A stretch of 64,000 nucleotides of DNA from Parastagonospora avenae f. sp. tritici 18332-5. Taxonomy: Eukaryota; Ascomycota; Dothideomycetes; Pleosporales; Phaeosphaeriaceae. The DNA is taken from NCBI GenBank assembly GCA_022559985.1, contig JAFJTR010000020.1, positions 124,001 through 188,000 on the forward strand. The letters are read 5' to 3'. A program made the position numbers and the translations under genes. The number at the start of each line of letters is the position of its first letter. Positions within the stretch are counted from its first letter, which is position 1. The notes beneath the pieces are model-generated. The model was not told where the DNA came from. It was given only the letters and a program-made list of their open reading frames with translations, and did not search any database. Below are positions 23,281-35,001 of this stretch, piece after piece.

Positions 23281-25137
23281 TCATCCCACGTAAGGACGTT
23301 TGTAAACACACTTACCCCCAACCCACGTTTCTCTTACCGTTAGTTTCCGCAAGCTTTCAACATCCATACTGTAAAGTGGTTCATCCAATACTACCCAGTC
23401 GGCATACGCACCCACGTCAATGACACCAGCTTTGTTTTCCAGAAAAGCACCGTAAGCGGGGTTTATGGTGAAGCCCTGTAGTGCGTCATGCATGGTGATC
23501 GTCTCTTCGGGGTACCAGCCTTTCTTGCCACCACTGGGGTCAAGGCCTGTTCGGGGACTGCGTCGCGCGACAGCCGCGTACATGCCCTCGAAGATGCTGG
23601 CGGGCTCCACGGGGAAGTCGCTGCCGAGAACTGGGCGAAGCGGGAGCAGTGAGCGCATACGATAGGCTTCAGTCGATGTGCGATTGACGCCGAGCCGACT
23701 TTCTGCATATCCCATGTCCGAAGTTGCGTGTGTGGGCTGTATCGACGGGATGATACCTAGGTCTGTCATGCGACGTTGATCGTCCGGGTGGATGATCTGA
23801 GAATGCTCGATGCGGAAGCGATGTCTTGCCTGACAATCACGCGGGTTGCTGTTGGGGCAGAGGTCTTTGAGAGCCGCTTCGAAAGCGTCGATTGCAAGTC
23901 TGTTGGCGAGATCTCCTATGGCATGAATGTTGACCTGATAACCCTCGTTTGCCCAATCAAGTGTTAGCTGCGACAGTGTAGTTGCATTGACGAGTAGAGA
24001 ACCCGAAGAGCTGGGCTTGTCCGTATATGGTTCGACCATGGCGCTGCCCCAGCTACCAAGCGCTCCATCTGTGGGTATTAGCAATTGCGATTTGGGTAAT
24101 CAGTTTTGGCTTACCTCCGAATAGCTTGACACTCCGAACATGGAACTTTCCGTTTGACGTAGACACCTTTTGAACTGCTTCAGGACAGAATGTGTTTCTC
24201 ACGTTGCACTCTATCATAGCGTTCACTCGCACATTCCAATCATTATCTCCTGAAAGCTTCTCGTACATTCGTAGATCATTCGGAGTGACTCCAGCGTCGT
24301 GCATGCCGACGATACCGAGCTTGTTCAACTCAGCCATAGCATCCTTTACGAATTTGGTCTTGCGGGCATGGTTCGGCTTCGGATAGTGCTTGAGGACAAT
24401 GTCCATAGCATTATCGCAGAAAACACCATTTGCAGGTATCTCTCCTCCGGGAGTGTCTCCAATCTTTTTTGGAAGAAGCGAAAGCACTTTTTGCGAAACC
24501 CAGATGCAGTGCACATCAACGCGATCCAACATGACATACAGATCTTTGAATGTGTCATTGATCTCTAGATCTCCCTTTCATTTAATTAGCAGTCGCATAC
24601 TACCTCCATCATGGGCCAAGGATATGTACTTACAGCAACAGGCCACCGATCGTCGAAATGTGCCTGATCCCATCCGACACCTCGAAGCCACTGCTTGTCG
24701 GTTCCTGCTTCAGGTCGCTGTGTCTTATACTCTAACAACCTCGCATGCACCTCTGTCATAGATTCTGCACCAAAAAAATTCACCGAGTCCAGAAGCTCAC
24801 CGTATTGTATGAGATGGCCGTGTCCGTCCCACAGTCCAGGGATCACGTGCCCAGTACGTGGTCGCTCAAGCTTTTCCAACTCTTCTGATACCTCGTCGCG
24901 AAAGACGCGCGAGAATTTGCTATTGGAAATGCTGAAGCATTGAGCAGTTGGAATGCCCGAAGACAATGTTGTCACTGAAGCGTAGCAATGTGTTGTGGTG
25001 AAAAGTTTCCACGCTGTATTGAATGCCGAGCTCTCCGTGACTCGACGGGTAATAAATTCTGGGAGGCCGACTTGATAGATGAAGGCAAGTAGCAAGATCG
25101 GGTAGACAGCCCAAAAGAAACTAGAAATGGCGGGCAT
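23281..25137 (-). CDS. membrane-anchored amidohydrolase (YtcJ-like, amidohydrolase family 3)
   Basis: Three exons, 25137-24634, 24574-24115 and 24068-23281, give 583 aa. An N-terminal hydrophobic segment (residues 8-26, FWAVYPILLLAFIYQ) is a signal anchor. The metal-binding HxH is H106/H108 in VIPGLWDGHGHL. Later family blocks include GVGWDQAHFDD, the loop around GIVGMHDAGVTP, NIHAIGDLANRLAIDAFE, FRIEHSQIIHPDD, VLGSDFPVEP and the closing VGGKCVYKR. Relatives hydrolyse amides or cyclic N-acyl bonds, and the substrate here cannot be told. The frame ends eight codons after the usual VGGKxVY ending, so it is complete. Confidence 0.9.
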
Positions 25138-25364
25138 GATTGTGCGGGGACTGAGGTGCGATGTTCTTGGTACATTATTGAAAGTGCCATTCGGGCAATT
25201 TTGACTAGTACATTCAACTCATCAGGTGCGGCCTAACCAATCACAGTAGCCCTTGCTCGATTGAGTAATTCGCATGTCATTTTCAATAATTTTCAATTGT
25301 TTTTGCTATAAATTGCGACAAGAATGGAGAGTATCGTACATGATGAGCCAAACAAAATCCGAGT

Positions 25365-26499
25365 CTACTTCCTCCGGTTCTGGCTCATGCCCAAGATTTG
25401 CACTAAGCGAATGAAGATGTTGATGAAGTCCAACTCCAGCGAGATGGCCTCATTGACTGGATCCTTGGCAATGAGGCCCTGTTCAGCCATGCGCGCATGA
25501 TGCAGCACCTTCTGTACATCATAGAGCGTAAAAGCTCCAAATACACAAAGTCCACCATATAGCCAAATGTTCTCGGTGAACATCAGGGTTCGTGCAGCTG
25601 TGGCAGGGAGGACGAGTGGGGCGAATCCGGAGAGAGCGACAACGGCAACACCAGCCAGTAGAGGGCCACCAAGATAAAGATACTTGTCAGTCTTCGCAGT
25701 GGCACCGACGAAGGCGATGGAGCCCATCAGACCAGCAGTGTAAAGACCGGCGCGTGCGAGGATGGCGGGGTTCATGAAGAAGAGGGGCGACAGGAGGAGG
25801 GCCTGGGTGACGTTGAAGGCGGACCACAGAGCGTACTTTTGGACGTAGCTATTTATTGTTAGTGTGACTTGTCAATTAGAGACGGTGCTTGACAGACTCA
25901 CTTCCTTGGGTTTGTTGCCATGGTTCCGTACATAGTCCCGATGCTGCCCACGAGACCAACGCCCAGGACAAGCCACGGATTCGCGCTCATCAAGCGGAAA
26001 CTCCAGCCGTTCATGTGTAGCGTGCGCGCCGCGATGCCAATAATTCCTACGCCAAGTCCGGTGTGCATAAAGGTATCGTTGAGCTAGATGTCGGAATACG
26101 AAGTCAGTACATGTCTCACATGCAATTCGTACATGAACTCACGTATGCACGCTCGAACGGCGGCATGCCGCCATCGTCGCGGGTCTCGCGATTGAAGATG
26201 AAGTTAATGCCGAGGAGAGTTGCGCCGAAGATGCCAGCTCCATACATCAATCGCTGGCGCAGATCGCCCTGCGCAGCGGGGTTGTACGCCGCCTGCTGGT
26301 AAGAGCGGCGAAAAGCCTGGCGGAACTTGGAGGCATGTTGCGACGATGCGACGGAAGGCGCCTTTGGGGAGAAGAAGTGCGGGTGCTGCTTTAGTGGCGT
26401 GTTGTGGAAGGCGCGGACGGTAATGTTCGGTGTTGATTTTGTTGCAACCTGTGTGAGCGTCGCGGTCACGGCAAATGGTCGCCGAAGGAGGAACGCCAT
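25365..26499 (-). CDS. mitochondrial Bax inhibitor-1 family protein (GHITM/MICS1-like)
   Basis: Three exons, 26499-26143, 26083-25902 and 25848-25365, give 340 aa. The N-terminus is Arg/Thr-rich without acids (MAFLLRRPFAVTATLTQVA), as in mitochondrial targeting peptides. It is followed by about seven hydrophobic segments. The BI-1 signature region is near the C-terminus (WLYGGLCVFGAFTLYDVQKV, then ISLELDFINIFIRLVQILG). The animal relative GHITM/MICS1 sits in the inner membrane and affects cristae shape and cation/proton exchange, so a similar place is likely. The splice joins give ERAYLNDTFMHTG and NPRNYVQKYALW. Confidence 0.92.
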
Positions 26500-27274
26500 G
26501 GTGCGAGAGTGTGTCGACGATAGTGGTGGTGGTGGTGATGTCGATGTGGGCCGTCGTGAATTGACATCTCAGGCGAAGTAACTATATATGACGTGTGACG
26601 GAAAGCTCGAGAATAAGTTACGCCAAGCCTTTTAACTCCGTGATCCTTCCGTGGTTCCAGCTTGGGCTGTTGCCACCTTACCACTGTTCGTTGCTCAATC
26701 AGCTAAATCACATGATCATGAATCAACTCGTGACCGTACCAACCTCTGCAATATATATGCACAGATCTGAAGTCACACGTCCACAATGCGGCAATCAATG
26801 TGAATCTACTCACGGTCTCTCCGGCTCCTTGGTGAGAAGGCAACACTTTGCAGAAGAAATAATCCGCTTAAAAACGTGGGCGTATAGCGCTAAGCATAAG
26901 CACAACCGTGGTTTTCCGTGTAAAGCAAATCTTGGAAATGTCACCCACTATTACTATAACTATCCCCTAGCACGTCCAAAGTTTGCAGGTTGTACGACCT
27001 ATACTTTATTGAACGGTCAGGATGTATTGGCATGTTTCTTCAGTCTTATTGGCCGCTATGCCTCTGTCCTATGGTAAGGAATTGCACTCATGTTCCACGA
27101 TTTACCGGTCACTATTCCTATCAAGTTTCATCATGAATTTTATCATGTGCGTTGCCCATACGGAGAATAAGTATATAAAGAAGCTATCCTCGTCGCTTTT
27201 CCCTGCTATTCCACTTCTAACAACAGTTGAAGACATATTTTCACCTTTGACAGTCAACATATTACCTTCATAAC
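26500..27274. other. divergent intergenic region, AT-rich right half
   Basis: Promoters of the BI-1 family gene (minus) and the secreted-type gene (plus). The part right of 26900 is AT-richer than the rest. Confidence 0.5.
27172..27180 (+). promoter_or_regulatory. TATA box of the 27275 gene
   Basis: TATATAAAG lies 95 bp upstream of the ATG at 27275, a strong match at a good distance. Confidence 0.5.
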
Positions 27275-28114
27275 ATGTCTCTCAAGACTCTACTCACCGG
27301 CTTTGCAATCACGGCTTGGCTGAACCTCACGATTCCTACCGCAGCTACCACTACCATTTCTGCTTCATCCACCAGCATCGACTTCAACACCCTCCTCGAT
27401 GGCTCACTTGGCTTCTTTCGCTCTACTTGGCTATTATCCAAAGCCGCCCTGCTTGAGCTCAACAAGGCGGATGTCGAGAAACGGGCACCAACAGCACCAA
27501 CGGCACCAACGGCACCAACGGCATCAATTGGCCCTCCTTCCCCTGAACCGTCTTCACTTGATCGTACACCAAAAGAAGACGGCGCTGTGATGGCTACCTT
27601 TATCAGTGGGATGCTCGTTCCAGCTGTTTTCAATGTCAAGGACAACGGCTTGGCCGGTGGTATATGTCGATCGTTAATGACAAGTGCAGGCAGCATGGCT
27701 GCGGCCGTTATCGGACAAGAGGCCGCCAAAAACATCTGCGGAAACGACAGCACAAACTCCCAGTTCGAACAAGGCGTCATCATGGGTTCCTTTATTGGCA
27801 GTGTCATCGGCAACGGCGCAGGACACGCGCTATCGCGAACGCTTTGCAAGAGAATCTTGCCCGAATTCGGACCATGGTTGAAGGGCGTTGACGGCCCCAA
27901 GGCCACGATAGCGAAATTGCTCACCGAGGCACTTCCAAAAATTCTCACCAAACAACTGGAAGATTTGGGCGTTCAGCCAGCGCGAGCTTTGAACTTCGCC
28001 ACTGAGTTGACAGAGACGATCAAAATCGCTGATATCATGACGCTCACTGACTTATTCAAGTTTCTGGAGCAGCAAACAATTTCCACAGCGGCTGAACTTG
28101 CCACCGTTTCTTAA
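27275..28114 (+). CDS. secreted-type protein of unknown function (frame interrupted by TAA)
   Basis: 279 aa to the first stop. The N-terminus MSLKTLLTGFAITAWLNLT is a likely signal peptide, and a Kex2-like KR lies near residue 70 just before an Ala-Pro-Thr repeat. The middle has Gly/Ala-rich hydrophobic segments (AAAVIGQEAAKNICG, IMGSFIGSVIGNGAGHAL). I recognise no family. The frame continues in phase past TAA at 28112-28114 for a further ~950 bp of protein-like sequence. Either this is a decayed gene, or the stop lies in an unrecognised intron. One candidate intron (93 nt, donor GTTTCT, acceptor GCCAG) would remove it but has a weak donor. Confidence 0.6.
   Translation: MSLKTLLTGFAITAWLNLTIPTAATTTISASSTSIDFNTLLDGSLGFFRSTWLLSKAALLELNKADVEKRAPTAPTAPTAPTASIGPPSPEPSSLDRTPKEDGAVMATFISGMLVPAVFNVKDNGLAGGICRSLMTSAGSMAAAVIGQEAAKNICGNDSTNSQFEQGVIMGSFIGSVIGNGAGHALSRTLCKRILPEFGPWLKGVDGPKATIAKLLTEALPKILTKQLEDLGVQPARALNFATELTETIKIADIMTLTDLFKFLEQQTISTAAELATVS
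27486..27524 (+). repeat. 9-bp tandem repeat encoding Ala-Pro-Thr
   Basis: Four copies of a CACCAACGG-type unit encode APTAPTAPTAPTA within the secreted-type protein. Copy number could vary by slippage without breaking the frame. Confidence 0.8.
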
Positions 28115-29118
28115 CCTGTCTTGGATACGCTGGCTCAGCTTACTTCTGCCAGCGTGGCAGCTCTTCAGGAAATCGCACCCTCCGTGCCTTTGCCTCAACC
28201 TCCTACTCCTGATGTACCAACTGTTCCTCTACCTGTACCTCAGACTCCTATTGCAGCTTCTTCGCTCTCGACTATCACAGGCCATATCTCCCAGGCCAAC
28301 CAGGTAGCCCAGCAGGTTGCTGGCGCAATGAGAGTTGCTGGGGATCTTCGAGCGGCAACTGATGGTCTACGCGATGGCACTCTGAAAGCCAGCGACTTCG
28401 CAAGGCAGGGTCTTCACGGAGAGGCAAAGGTCGTGTTTGACGGCGCTCCCTCTGCGGCCAAAAGTGTCGTCTCCGGTCTCTTCCACTTGATTCCTCTTCC
28501 TGGCAGTCCCGAAACTCATCGGACAAAACACGTTACGAAGACACGTTGGAAGACTAAGACTAACATGCATACAGTTTCAGCCACACGTGAGGTTGAAAAG
28601 ACTAATTAAGTGACTACAACAGCCACTTTGTCGGTCACAAGGACAACGGTGGCTACGACGATGATCACGGCCTCGACCACCGAGACGAGAATGATCACAA
28701 GCACGAGGACGGCGAGAACAACCGAACCAAAGACCAAAACAGTCACGGCTACCACCACGACACGTACTACAACACAAATGGTTTATGGAATGCCCACCGG
28801 TGCCAAGCCACAAATTACAGCCTATTGTGAATGCTCTCGTGGTGTTTGCTCGATTGTCGGGCCAGACCAACCCATAGGATCACATTGTGCGTGCAGTCTT
28901 GGTACCTGTTCGATTGCACCCAACGTCCCGGCTGGATGGACACAAATTCAAGGGACGAGACAACCTGCGCCAACAGCCAAACCACGACCTGCGTCACACT
29001 GCGATCTACACCCGCAGGATGGCATTGTGAGTGTAGTCTCAGTAGTTGTTCGGTGTGCCTGATGTTCTTCGCGGATCGAAGGGACAAGGAAGCCTGCGCC
29101 AATTCCAGTACCACATAG
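28115..29118 (+). pseudogene. in-phase continuation of the 27275 gene, with Thr-rich and Cys-repeat regions
   Basis: The same frame as 27275-28114 runs on after TAA, first as an Ala/Pro-rich segment (LTSASVAALQEIAPSVPLPQ) up to a second TAA at 28607-28609. It then runs as a Thr-rich stalk like those of fungal wall proteins and two Cys-rich units (CECSRGVCSI, CACSLGTCSI). A third unit (CECSLSSCSVC) is in another frame. The second stop could lie in a 36-nt intron (donor GTGAGG, branch CTAAT, acceptor CAACAG), but that is very short. Two stops plus one frame change favour a decayed secreted gene. Confidence 0.5.
28826..29056 (+). repeat. three dispersed copies of a ~31-bp Cys-motif repeat
   Basis: Copies start at 28826, 28886 and 29026, each beginning TGTG and encoding CxCSxxxCS. 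The first spacing (60 bp) keeps the frame. The second (140 bp) does not, which puts copy 3 out of frame with copies 1 and 2. Confidence 0.7.
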
Positions 29119-29709
29119 TTAGGGGGCGCATATGCAAAGGTCAAGTTTCAATTGCACCTACAATATAGATTGTGTTACATTGTCTTGTCTAGTTTTTAGA
29201 GGATTGCATCGTTCGGCCTGCTTCTATCTTTTCGTGATCCCGGAGGTGTACAGTGTTGGGAGTAGAATGCAGAATTAGATAGATTAATAGATCTATCTAC
29301 AGTGGAATGATTGGAACATTGCTGTTCTCACATGGATAGCACCCGCGATCTCGCCTGATTATTGTATCATAAGACTGAAAAGTGTTACGGTGCCCGACTG
29401 CCTGATATTGAGTGACCCTCAAGGTCACCGATTGATTTCCAAAGTCTATATGGGTGAATAATTGCGGATCTTTGAATGCGAATCTTACACTGGCAAAAGA
29501 CACATTGCGCAGTATGTACGCACCTCTATGCGGGCTACGTCTACCTATCCCTGACTGGAACAAATGGAACGGGGATGGGCTAGAATGTTATGACGCACGG
29601 ACTCCAAGTGAAAGTGGAAGGCGCCGGATGGCCGCCTGCACCTTCTTCCTATCATTTCTAGGACTTCCAACAAAGTGCACCTCACCTACCTCACATTGCC
29701 ACAAGCAGT
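29119..29709. other. intergenic, nothing recognised
   Basis: AT-rich. It includes the palindromic-looking run tagatagattaatagatctatcta near 29276. No coding signal. Confidence 0.5.
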
Positions 29710-30942
29710 ATGTCGCAAGATCCACCCAGAAATGAGAGTCAGAGCGACACCCGCAAAGAGGTTGTGCCGCAACAGTTGCGCGGCGACTTCGTTGGAGCCT
29801 CGTACATGCTGCCACTCGACATCTCGAACCCAAGTGATTTTGAAACATTTTCATTCGGTGCAGCAACACCCTCGTACTTACCACCGTTCCTCAATGCGTT
29901 CACACCCCCTCTAGTTGGCTTTGCGCCACAGCATCCGAACAACCTACACCCATACCCAGCTCAGTTCTTGGGCAGGAGCTCACCGGCGATGACACCGACA
30001 AGGGAGCTGGCCAAAGATAGTAAAGACCCAAGATTTCAGCCCAACGCGGAGGGCGAAATCCCGAAAGTGTACACACCCATCCCTCATAGACGACCGCTAT
30101 GGCCCAACTATGCACCGGGAACCTTCGCGCAATCAGAACCAAGGCATAGCCGTCTCCCTTCGAACGATGTCGCCCGGAAAGCGCCACGCAAATCCGCATC
30201 AAGCAGCCCTGCTCACGTTACTCCGCTGCGAACCTCGAACGTCACCCCCAAGCCAACGCAGAGACGGAAAGAGAAACAAGAACATCGTCGAAGAAGGGAC
30301 TCCGCTCTACCGGTAGATTATGAACAGACTGCTCAGAGCAGCACACCTAGGGTCGCGAAGCCTATAGCGGCCTCAAGCAGGAGCATACCGACCCAAAGCC
30401 TGTCATCGCGCAAGGACACAGCAAACCCCAAGACACAGAAAGGCCATCTCTTGTCATCGGCACGCAGTCGGCAGTTCGTAATAGACGATGAAGACGATGA
30501 AGGCGATGGACTGGACAAAGACGAAGATGGAGAAGACGATGATGACGACCTACCACTTGGAAAGCTGTTTGAGGAAGGACATAACAGGACTCCGATTCGT
30601 GGACAAGAGGTGGCGGCACGGATGAAGAAGGCATCTAGCGGGACCCGTGAACTCCAGCTTCATCCCAGAGCGCAGCCACGATACGATTACCTAGTGCCGG
30701 ACGAACTGAGAGGAGTCCACCGAGCACTCGGCGACGATAATTGGACGGACTACATTATGTTGATGGAGAAGAAGCTTATGGGTGAGGTGACAGGAGTTGA
30801 CTTCGTTGTACAGTCAAAGGCTATCTTCATGGTATTTGACATCAGAACCCGGGCAAGGCTCGAGAAGCAAATCGCCAAAACCGTCGTCCTGCCAGTAATT
30901 GAGCAGCACAAGGAGCACGACGTAGTACTTGTAGATCGATGA
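29710..30942 (+). CDS. uncharacterised protein with acidic tract and conserved-looking C-terminus
   Basis: A single exon of 410 aa that I do not assign to a family. The N-terminal 250 residues are Pro/Ser/Arg-rich and likely disordered, with a basic patch (QRRKEKQEHRRRR, about 185-197). An acidic run follows (VIDDEDDEGDGLDKDEDGED, about 255-280). The last ~90 residues look folded (RYDYLVPDELRGVHRALG, then DNWTDYIMLMEKKLMGEVTG). Basic and acidic patches next to a small folded domain suggest a nuclear protein, but this is only inference. The start is the first ATG of the frame. Confidence 0.7.
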   Translation: MSQDPPRNESQSDTRKEVVPQQLRGDFVGASYMLPLDISNPSDFETFSFGAATPSYLPPFLNAFTPPLVGFAPQHPNNLHPYPAQFLGRSSPAMTPTRELAKDSKDPRFQPNAEGEIPKVYTPIPHRRPLWPNYAPGTFAQSEPRHSRLPSNDVARKAPRKSASSSPAHVTPLRTSNVTPKPTQRRKEKQEHRRRRDSALPVDYEQTAQSSTPRVAKPIAASSRSIPTQSLSSRKDTANPKTQKGHLLSSARSRQFVIDDEDDEGDGLDKDEDGEDDDDDLPLGKLFEEGHNRTPIRGQEVAARMKKASSGTRELQLHPRAQPRYDYLVPDELRGVHRALGDDNWTDYIMLMEKKLMGEVTGVDFVVQSKAIFMVFDIRTRARLEKQIAKTVVLPVIEQHKEHDVVLVDR

Positions 30943-32794
30943 TGCATATCAAGGTTGAGGGAAACAAGTGTAAGGGGTAATGACTCAGCGGGTTCGGACG
31001 AGGCAGGATGCGTGGATGTCATCGTCGATGGGCTTGTAAGGCTAGATACCACAGCATGTTACTCAATGAAGCCAAAGTGTTTGATCGACAAGAGACAAGA
31101 TGACATATGTGACTGGCTACTCCACTTCGCGCAGCCTCACTCGCCAATCTGCACCTCCTTAGGGTCGGACGCACTCACGGGTGCTGCAACGGAATTGGAT
31201 ACATGACGCCGGGACATGGGTCGATTCAGGGTGCAATATGGTCAGCTTGCAGGATGATGAGCGATCGGCCCGAAGGCCAGCAGCAGCGCGAGAAGACTGG
31301 ATCACCCGCTACGTGAGCAATAAATCAGTGAAGACGCACGCCGAGACAAGTAGTCAGTCTCGTGGTTTTTGGGGGACGATGCGCGCAAAGCCTTGGTGGA
31401 TGCGAATGGCTGCTGCAAACGTCAAGATGTCGAAATTTATGTTTCAGCTTGCCCGCAAAGAGGCAGACATGGGTGTACCATGCGCCATTCACTGGCTACT
31501 CCACTTGAAGAGTGACGTAGGTGAGCACCACTAGTTTCATGCAGGGTCCAGTAGCCCGTTGAACCTCAGCAATTCTACCAGACCGGCAGCGTGCCGGGGA
31601 GGAGCTGGGAGCCGCCATTGCTGTCAGGCGCTCGACATCATGTAATCAAGGACGTGGCCCTGTTGAGGCGGGTCTTCATTGGGCGTGCTTGGGCAGTTTC
31701 GCGCGCTCTTCCAAGGCCCGAAGAGGGCGTTGCATCGTGCCCTCAACATGTTGCAATGACTTGGACTGGATCATGCCGGGCGCCCCGCGGCGTGGCCACC
31801 ATTGCTGAATCGTCTTCGCGCAAGTAGTCCGTTGATTAGTACTTGGCCGCCGCCGCAATCGAAAATAGTATGCATAAGACGCCATTGCTGGGAGACGTGC
31901 TGCTTTGGAACTCTTCTTCCTCCACACGCGCCGCACTTGGTCGCCATATTGTGTATTGTCCTGTGAGCACCAGCCGACCATCGAGAGAGATCTACAAACA
32001 ACCCGCCGCAGCTCATTTGGAAGATCCGGCCCAACCGCAGCACGGTGACAGGCGCCCTACTGGTCACGAGTTCCTGCAGGAGCAACATTGAATACTCAGC
32101 TTCACGCACAGCTCTGAACAAACCTTGCAACGAGCTGGGGCCTGCTGCGAGAAGAGTCTGAAGCGACGCGACATCACGACAACGGCGTCATACTTCCAAT
32201 CGCAGCAACTGGCGGCACGCCCCGCGGACCCTGGTAAGCACCGTTTGCTGGGAAAGGCTTAAGACAGATTCCATCGAGATTGGCTGGAGCACTCGGGCAA
32301 CATGCAATTCCACAACTCTGCGAATCGAGGAGAGGAGCGTGGCAGGAAGAGAGTGCCGGTGATTGAGGTAAGCAGCTGTTCCTTTATGTCTCTTGCCGTG
32401 CACCGCGTTGCGAGAAGATTCGAGGCGGTCCAGGGTCCAATCTGGGGCAGCACTTCGCGTACAGAGGCGGTCCAGCTTGGATGCGACGTCAGGAAATGAA
32501 GACAATCGTCATATGTTATACGCTTGGACCACCCCTGCGTCATCGCACTTCTCTTGTTCTGGCGACAAGCCAAGCTCCTTCCTGCCCATGCACGACGTTT
32601 CTTTTCAACCAGTCGCCTTCCCAAACTCCTCGACCCCTCTTCCACGACTTTCTCCCGCCGCACTACCGCTTAACTCTGTCTCGGAGTTGGTTGCACGCGG
32701 CTGCTCGACGACTCTTTCCGTTTGAGCCCCAGATACCCCGCCCTCACATTTCACACGGCTTTCTAAGCCACTACATACACAACAACCACTAAAC
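30943..32794. other. 1.85 kb upstream of the kinase, no gene recognised
   Basis: Several short open frames lie on both strands, all without domain similarity. The last ~250 bp before 32795 are C/T-rich, as is usual for fungal promoters and 5' leaders. This could be a long regulated leader of the kinase gene. Confidence 0.45.
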
Positions 32795-35001
32795 ATGGCC
32801 GCGATACAGAACTTTAAGAACTTCCTGCGCCATGGCAAGCAGGCCCGACAGCCCGCCGAGCCCACCACCAATGTCTCCAATGTCCACGCACAGTCGCAGC
32901 AGCAGCGACACCATGCACCCGACCCGGTCCACCATGGCATATCAGAGCCCATCATGGCCCAGAAGCAGCAGCAGCACGGTAACGTTCCCCATGGCGACTA
33001 CTCTGTCGGCGCAGGCGCCGGAGACAACCGCAATGTTGCGGCCCAAGCCGGCGCCGCGGCCGACCGTGCAGCCCAAGACAAGCAAAAGATGAACGCAGCA
33101 GCCCAGGGCAAGGGCGTGGACCCGTCAGTGCTTGAGCGCATCGTCGCAGAGGAGCGCGAGGCCAAGGGCAAGATGCCCCGCTACCCCGGCCTCGAGCGCT
33201 GGAACCTGATCGAGAAGATGGGCGACGGCGCCTTCAGCAATGTCTACCGCGCACGCGACTCCCATGGGCAATGGGGCGAGGTTGCCATCAAGGTCGTTCG
33301 CAAGTTTGAGATGAACTCCCAGCAGGTCAGTATTCCCCAAAGTCTTGCCCTCACCTGCCCATTTCCCAATGTCGTCATTCCTCTCCGACCGCATCACCTC
33401 ACACAGTCCCGGTGTTTTTGAGCGTTACCAACATGTGGCCTGCGTAGGACAAACATGTGCACCCGGACTTCAAAACGCCCAAAGCTGCCGAGGTGCGCAC
33501 TCCCCACCATTCCTGCGCCTTCCCCAGCAGTCTCAGCCTTACCCTTGGCACACACATAGGGCAAGCACTGACGTAATGCTACAGAGAGCAAACATCCTCA
33601 AGGAAGTACAAATCATGCGCCAACTAGACCATCCCAACATCGTAAAGCTCATCGACTTCTCCGAGGCTAAGCAGTACTACTACATCATCCTCGAGCTATG
33701 CCCTGGAGGTGAGCTGTTCCACCAAATCGTGCGTCTGACCTACTTCTCCGAGGATCTGTCACGGCACACCATCATCCAAGTTGCCAAGGCCCTGCAGTAC
33801 TTGCACGAGGAGGCAGGTGTCGTTCACCGGTTCGTACCGCCTTCCACGCCGCCAAGCCTACAAATCACTGACGTCACATGACAGAGATATCAAGCCAGAG
33901 AATCTGCTGTTCTACCCCATTCCTTTTGTTCCAACCCGCAACCCAAAGCCCAAAGGCCCTGATGACGAAGACAAGGCTGATGAGGGTGAGTACGTCAAGG
34001 GTCAAGGTGCTGGAGGTATTGGTGTGATCAAGATCGCCGACTTTGGTCTTAGTAAGGTCATTTGGGATAGTCAGACCATGACGCCATGTGGTACTGTTGG
34101 CTACACTGCGCCCGAGATCGTCAAGGATGAGCGCTACTCGAAGAGTGTTGACATGTGGGCGTTGGGCTGTGTGCTCTACACCCTGCTCTGTGGTTTCCCT
34201 CCATTCTACGATGAGTCGATCCAGACATTGACAGAAAAGGTTGCCCGCGGACAATACACCTTCCTGTCGCCATGGTGGGACGACATCTCCAAATCAGCCC
34301 AGGATCTTGTCTCGCATCTGCTTACCGTTGACCCCGAGAAGCGATACGATATCAACCAGTTCCTCGACCACCCTTGGATACGTGAGGCAGACGAGCCTAC
34401 CTTCTCCGCTCACGACGCACCGCCACTGGCTACTCCTGCCGCAAGGAAAACAGAGCGACTTCAGCCAGACTTTAGCCATCTCGAATCACCTGGTGCAAGA
34501 CGGCAGGACTTCCGATCGCCCGGTGCTGTCAACTTGCGAGAGGTTTTCGATGTCAGCTACGCCGTGCATCGCCAGGAAGAGGAGGGCAAGCGGAGAAAGA
34601 ATTTCAAGCAGGGTTACCGCGGCGCCAACGCTATTAGCTCACTCAACGCTCTCGACGAGAACGAAGATGACGATGAGTTCAGTACCGAGGCCGTACCATA
34701 TGACTCATCGCAGCAACATCCACCAGCGAAACTTCCAAAGTCTCAAGGCAATGATGTATCGGCCATGGAGCAGAAGATGCGTAATACCACCCTGTCAGCA
34801 GCAGCCCAAGCAAGGCAGCCAAGACAACAGGAGCGCGGTTACGGCCAACACTCGCCTGCCGTTGCCGCCGCAGCCAAGCGTCAAGTGAAGAACAAGGGCG
34901 CATTCGAGCTCAGCCTCGAAGGTGCCACACTGCTCGGCCGCCGAGGCAAGAAGACGGAGCCGAGCTCACTGCGAGAGTCCATCTCGGCAGGTGGGATATG
35001 A
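32795..35001 (+). CDS. RCK2: Rck2/Srk1-type MAP-kinase-activated protein kinase
   Basis: Ser/Thr kinase of the CaMK group that acts below the Hog1/Sty1 stress MAP kinase in yeasts (family knowledge). Exons are 32795-33325, 33448-33492, 33585-33829 and 33885-35001 (645 aa). The 45-nt exon 2 gives DKHVHPDFKTPKAAE and joins cleanly to RANILKEVQIMRQLDHPNIV. Residues 1-130 are Gln/Ala-rich. The Gly loop is in MGDGAFSNVYRARD, the catalytic Asp is D275 in HRDIKPEN, and the Mg-binding Asp is D326 in ADFG. A family-specific Pro/acidic insert (PIPFVPTRNPKPKGP) sits between them. The activation segment reads TPCGTVGYTAPE. The C-terminal tail is disordered and is where MAPK docking would be expected. Confidence 0.95.

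Noticed and set aside
27268..27951. 227-aa minus-strand frame
   Set aside because: Antisense to the secreted-type gene. The plus frame has a TATA box, a signal peptide and a good start.
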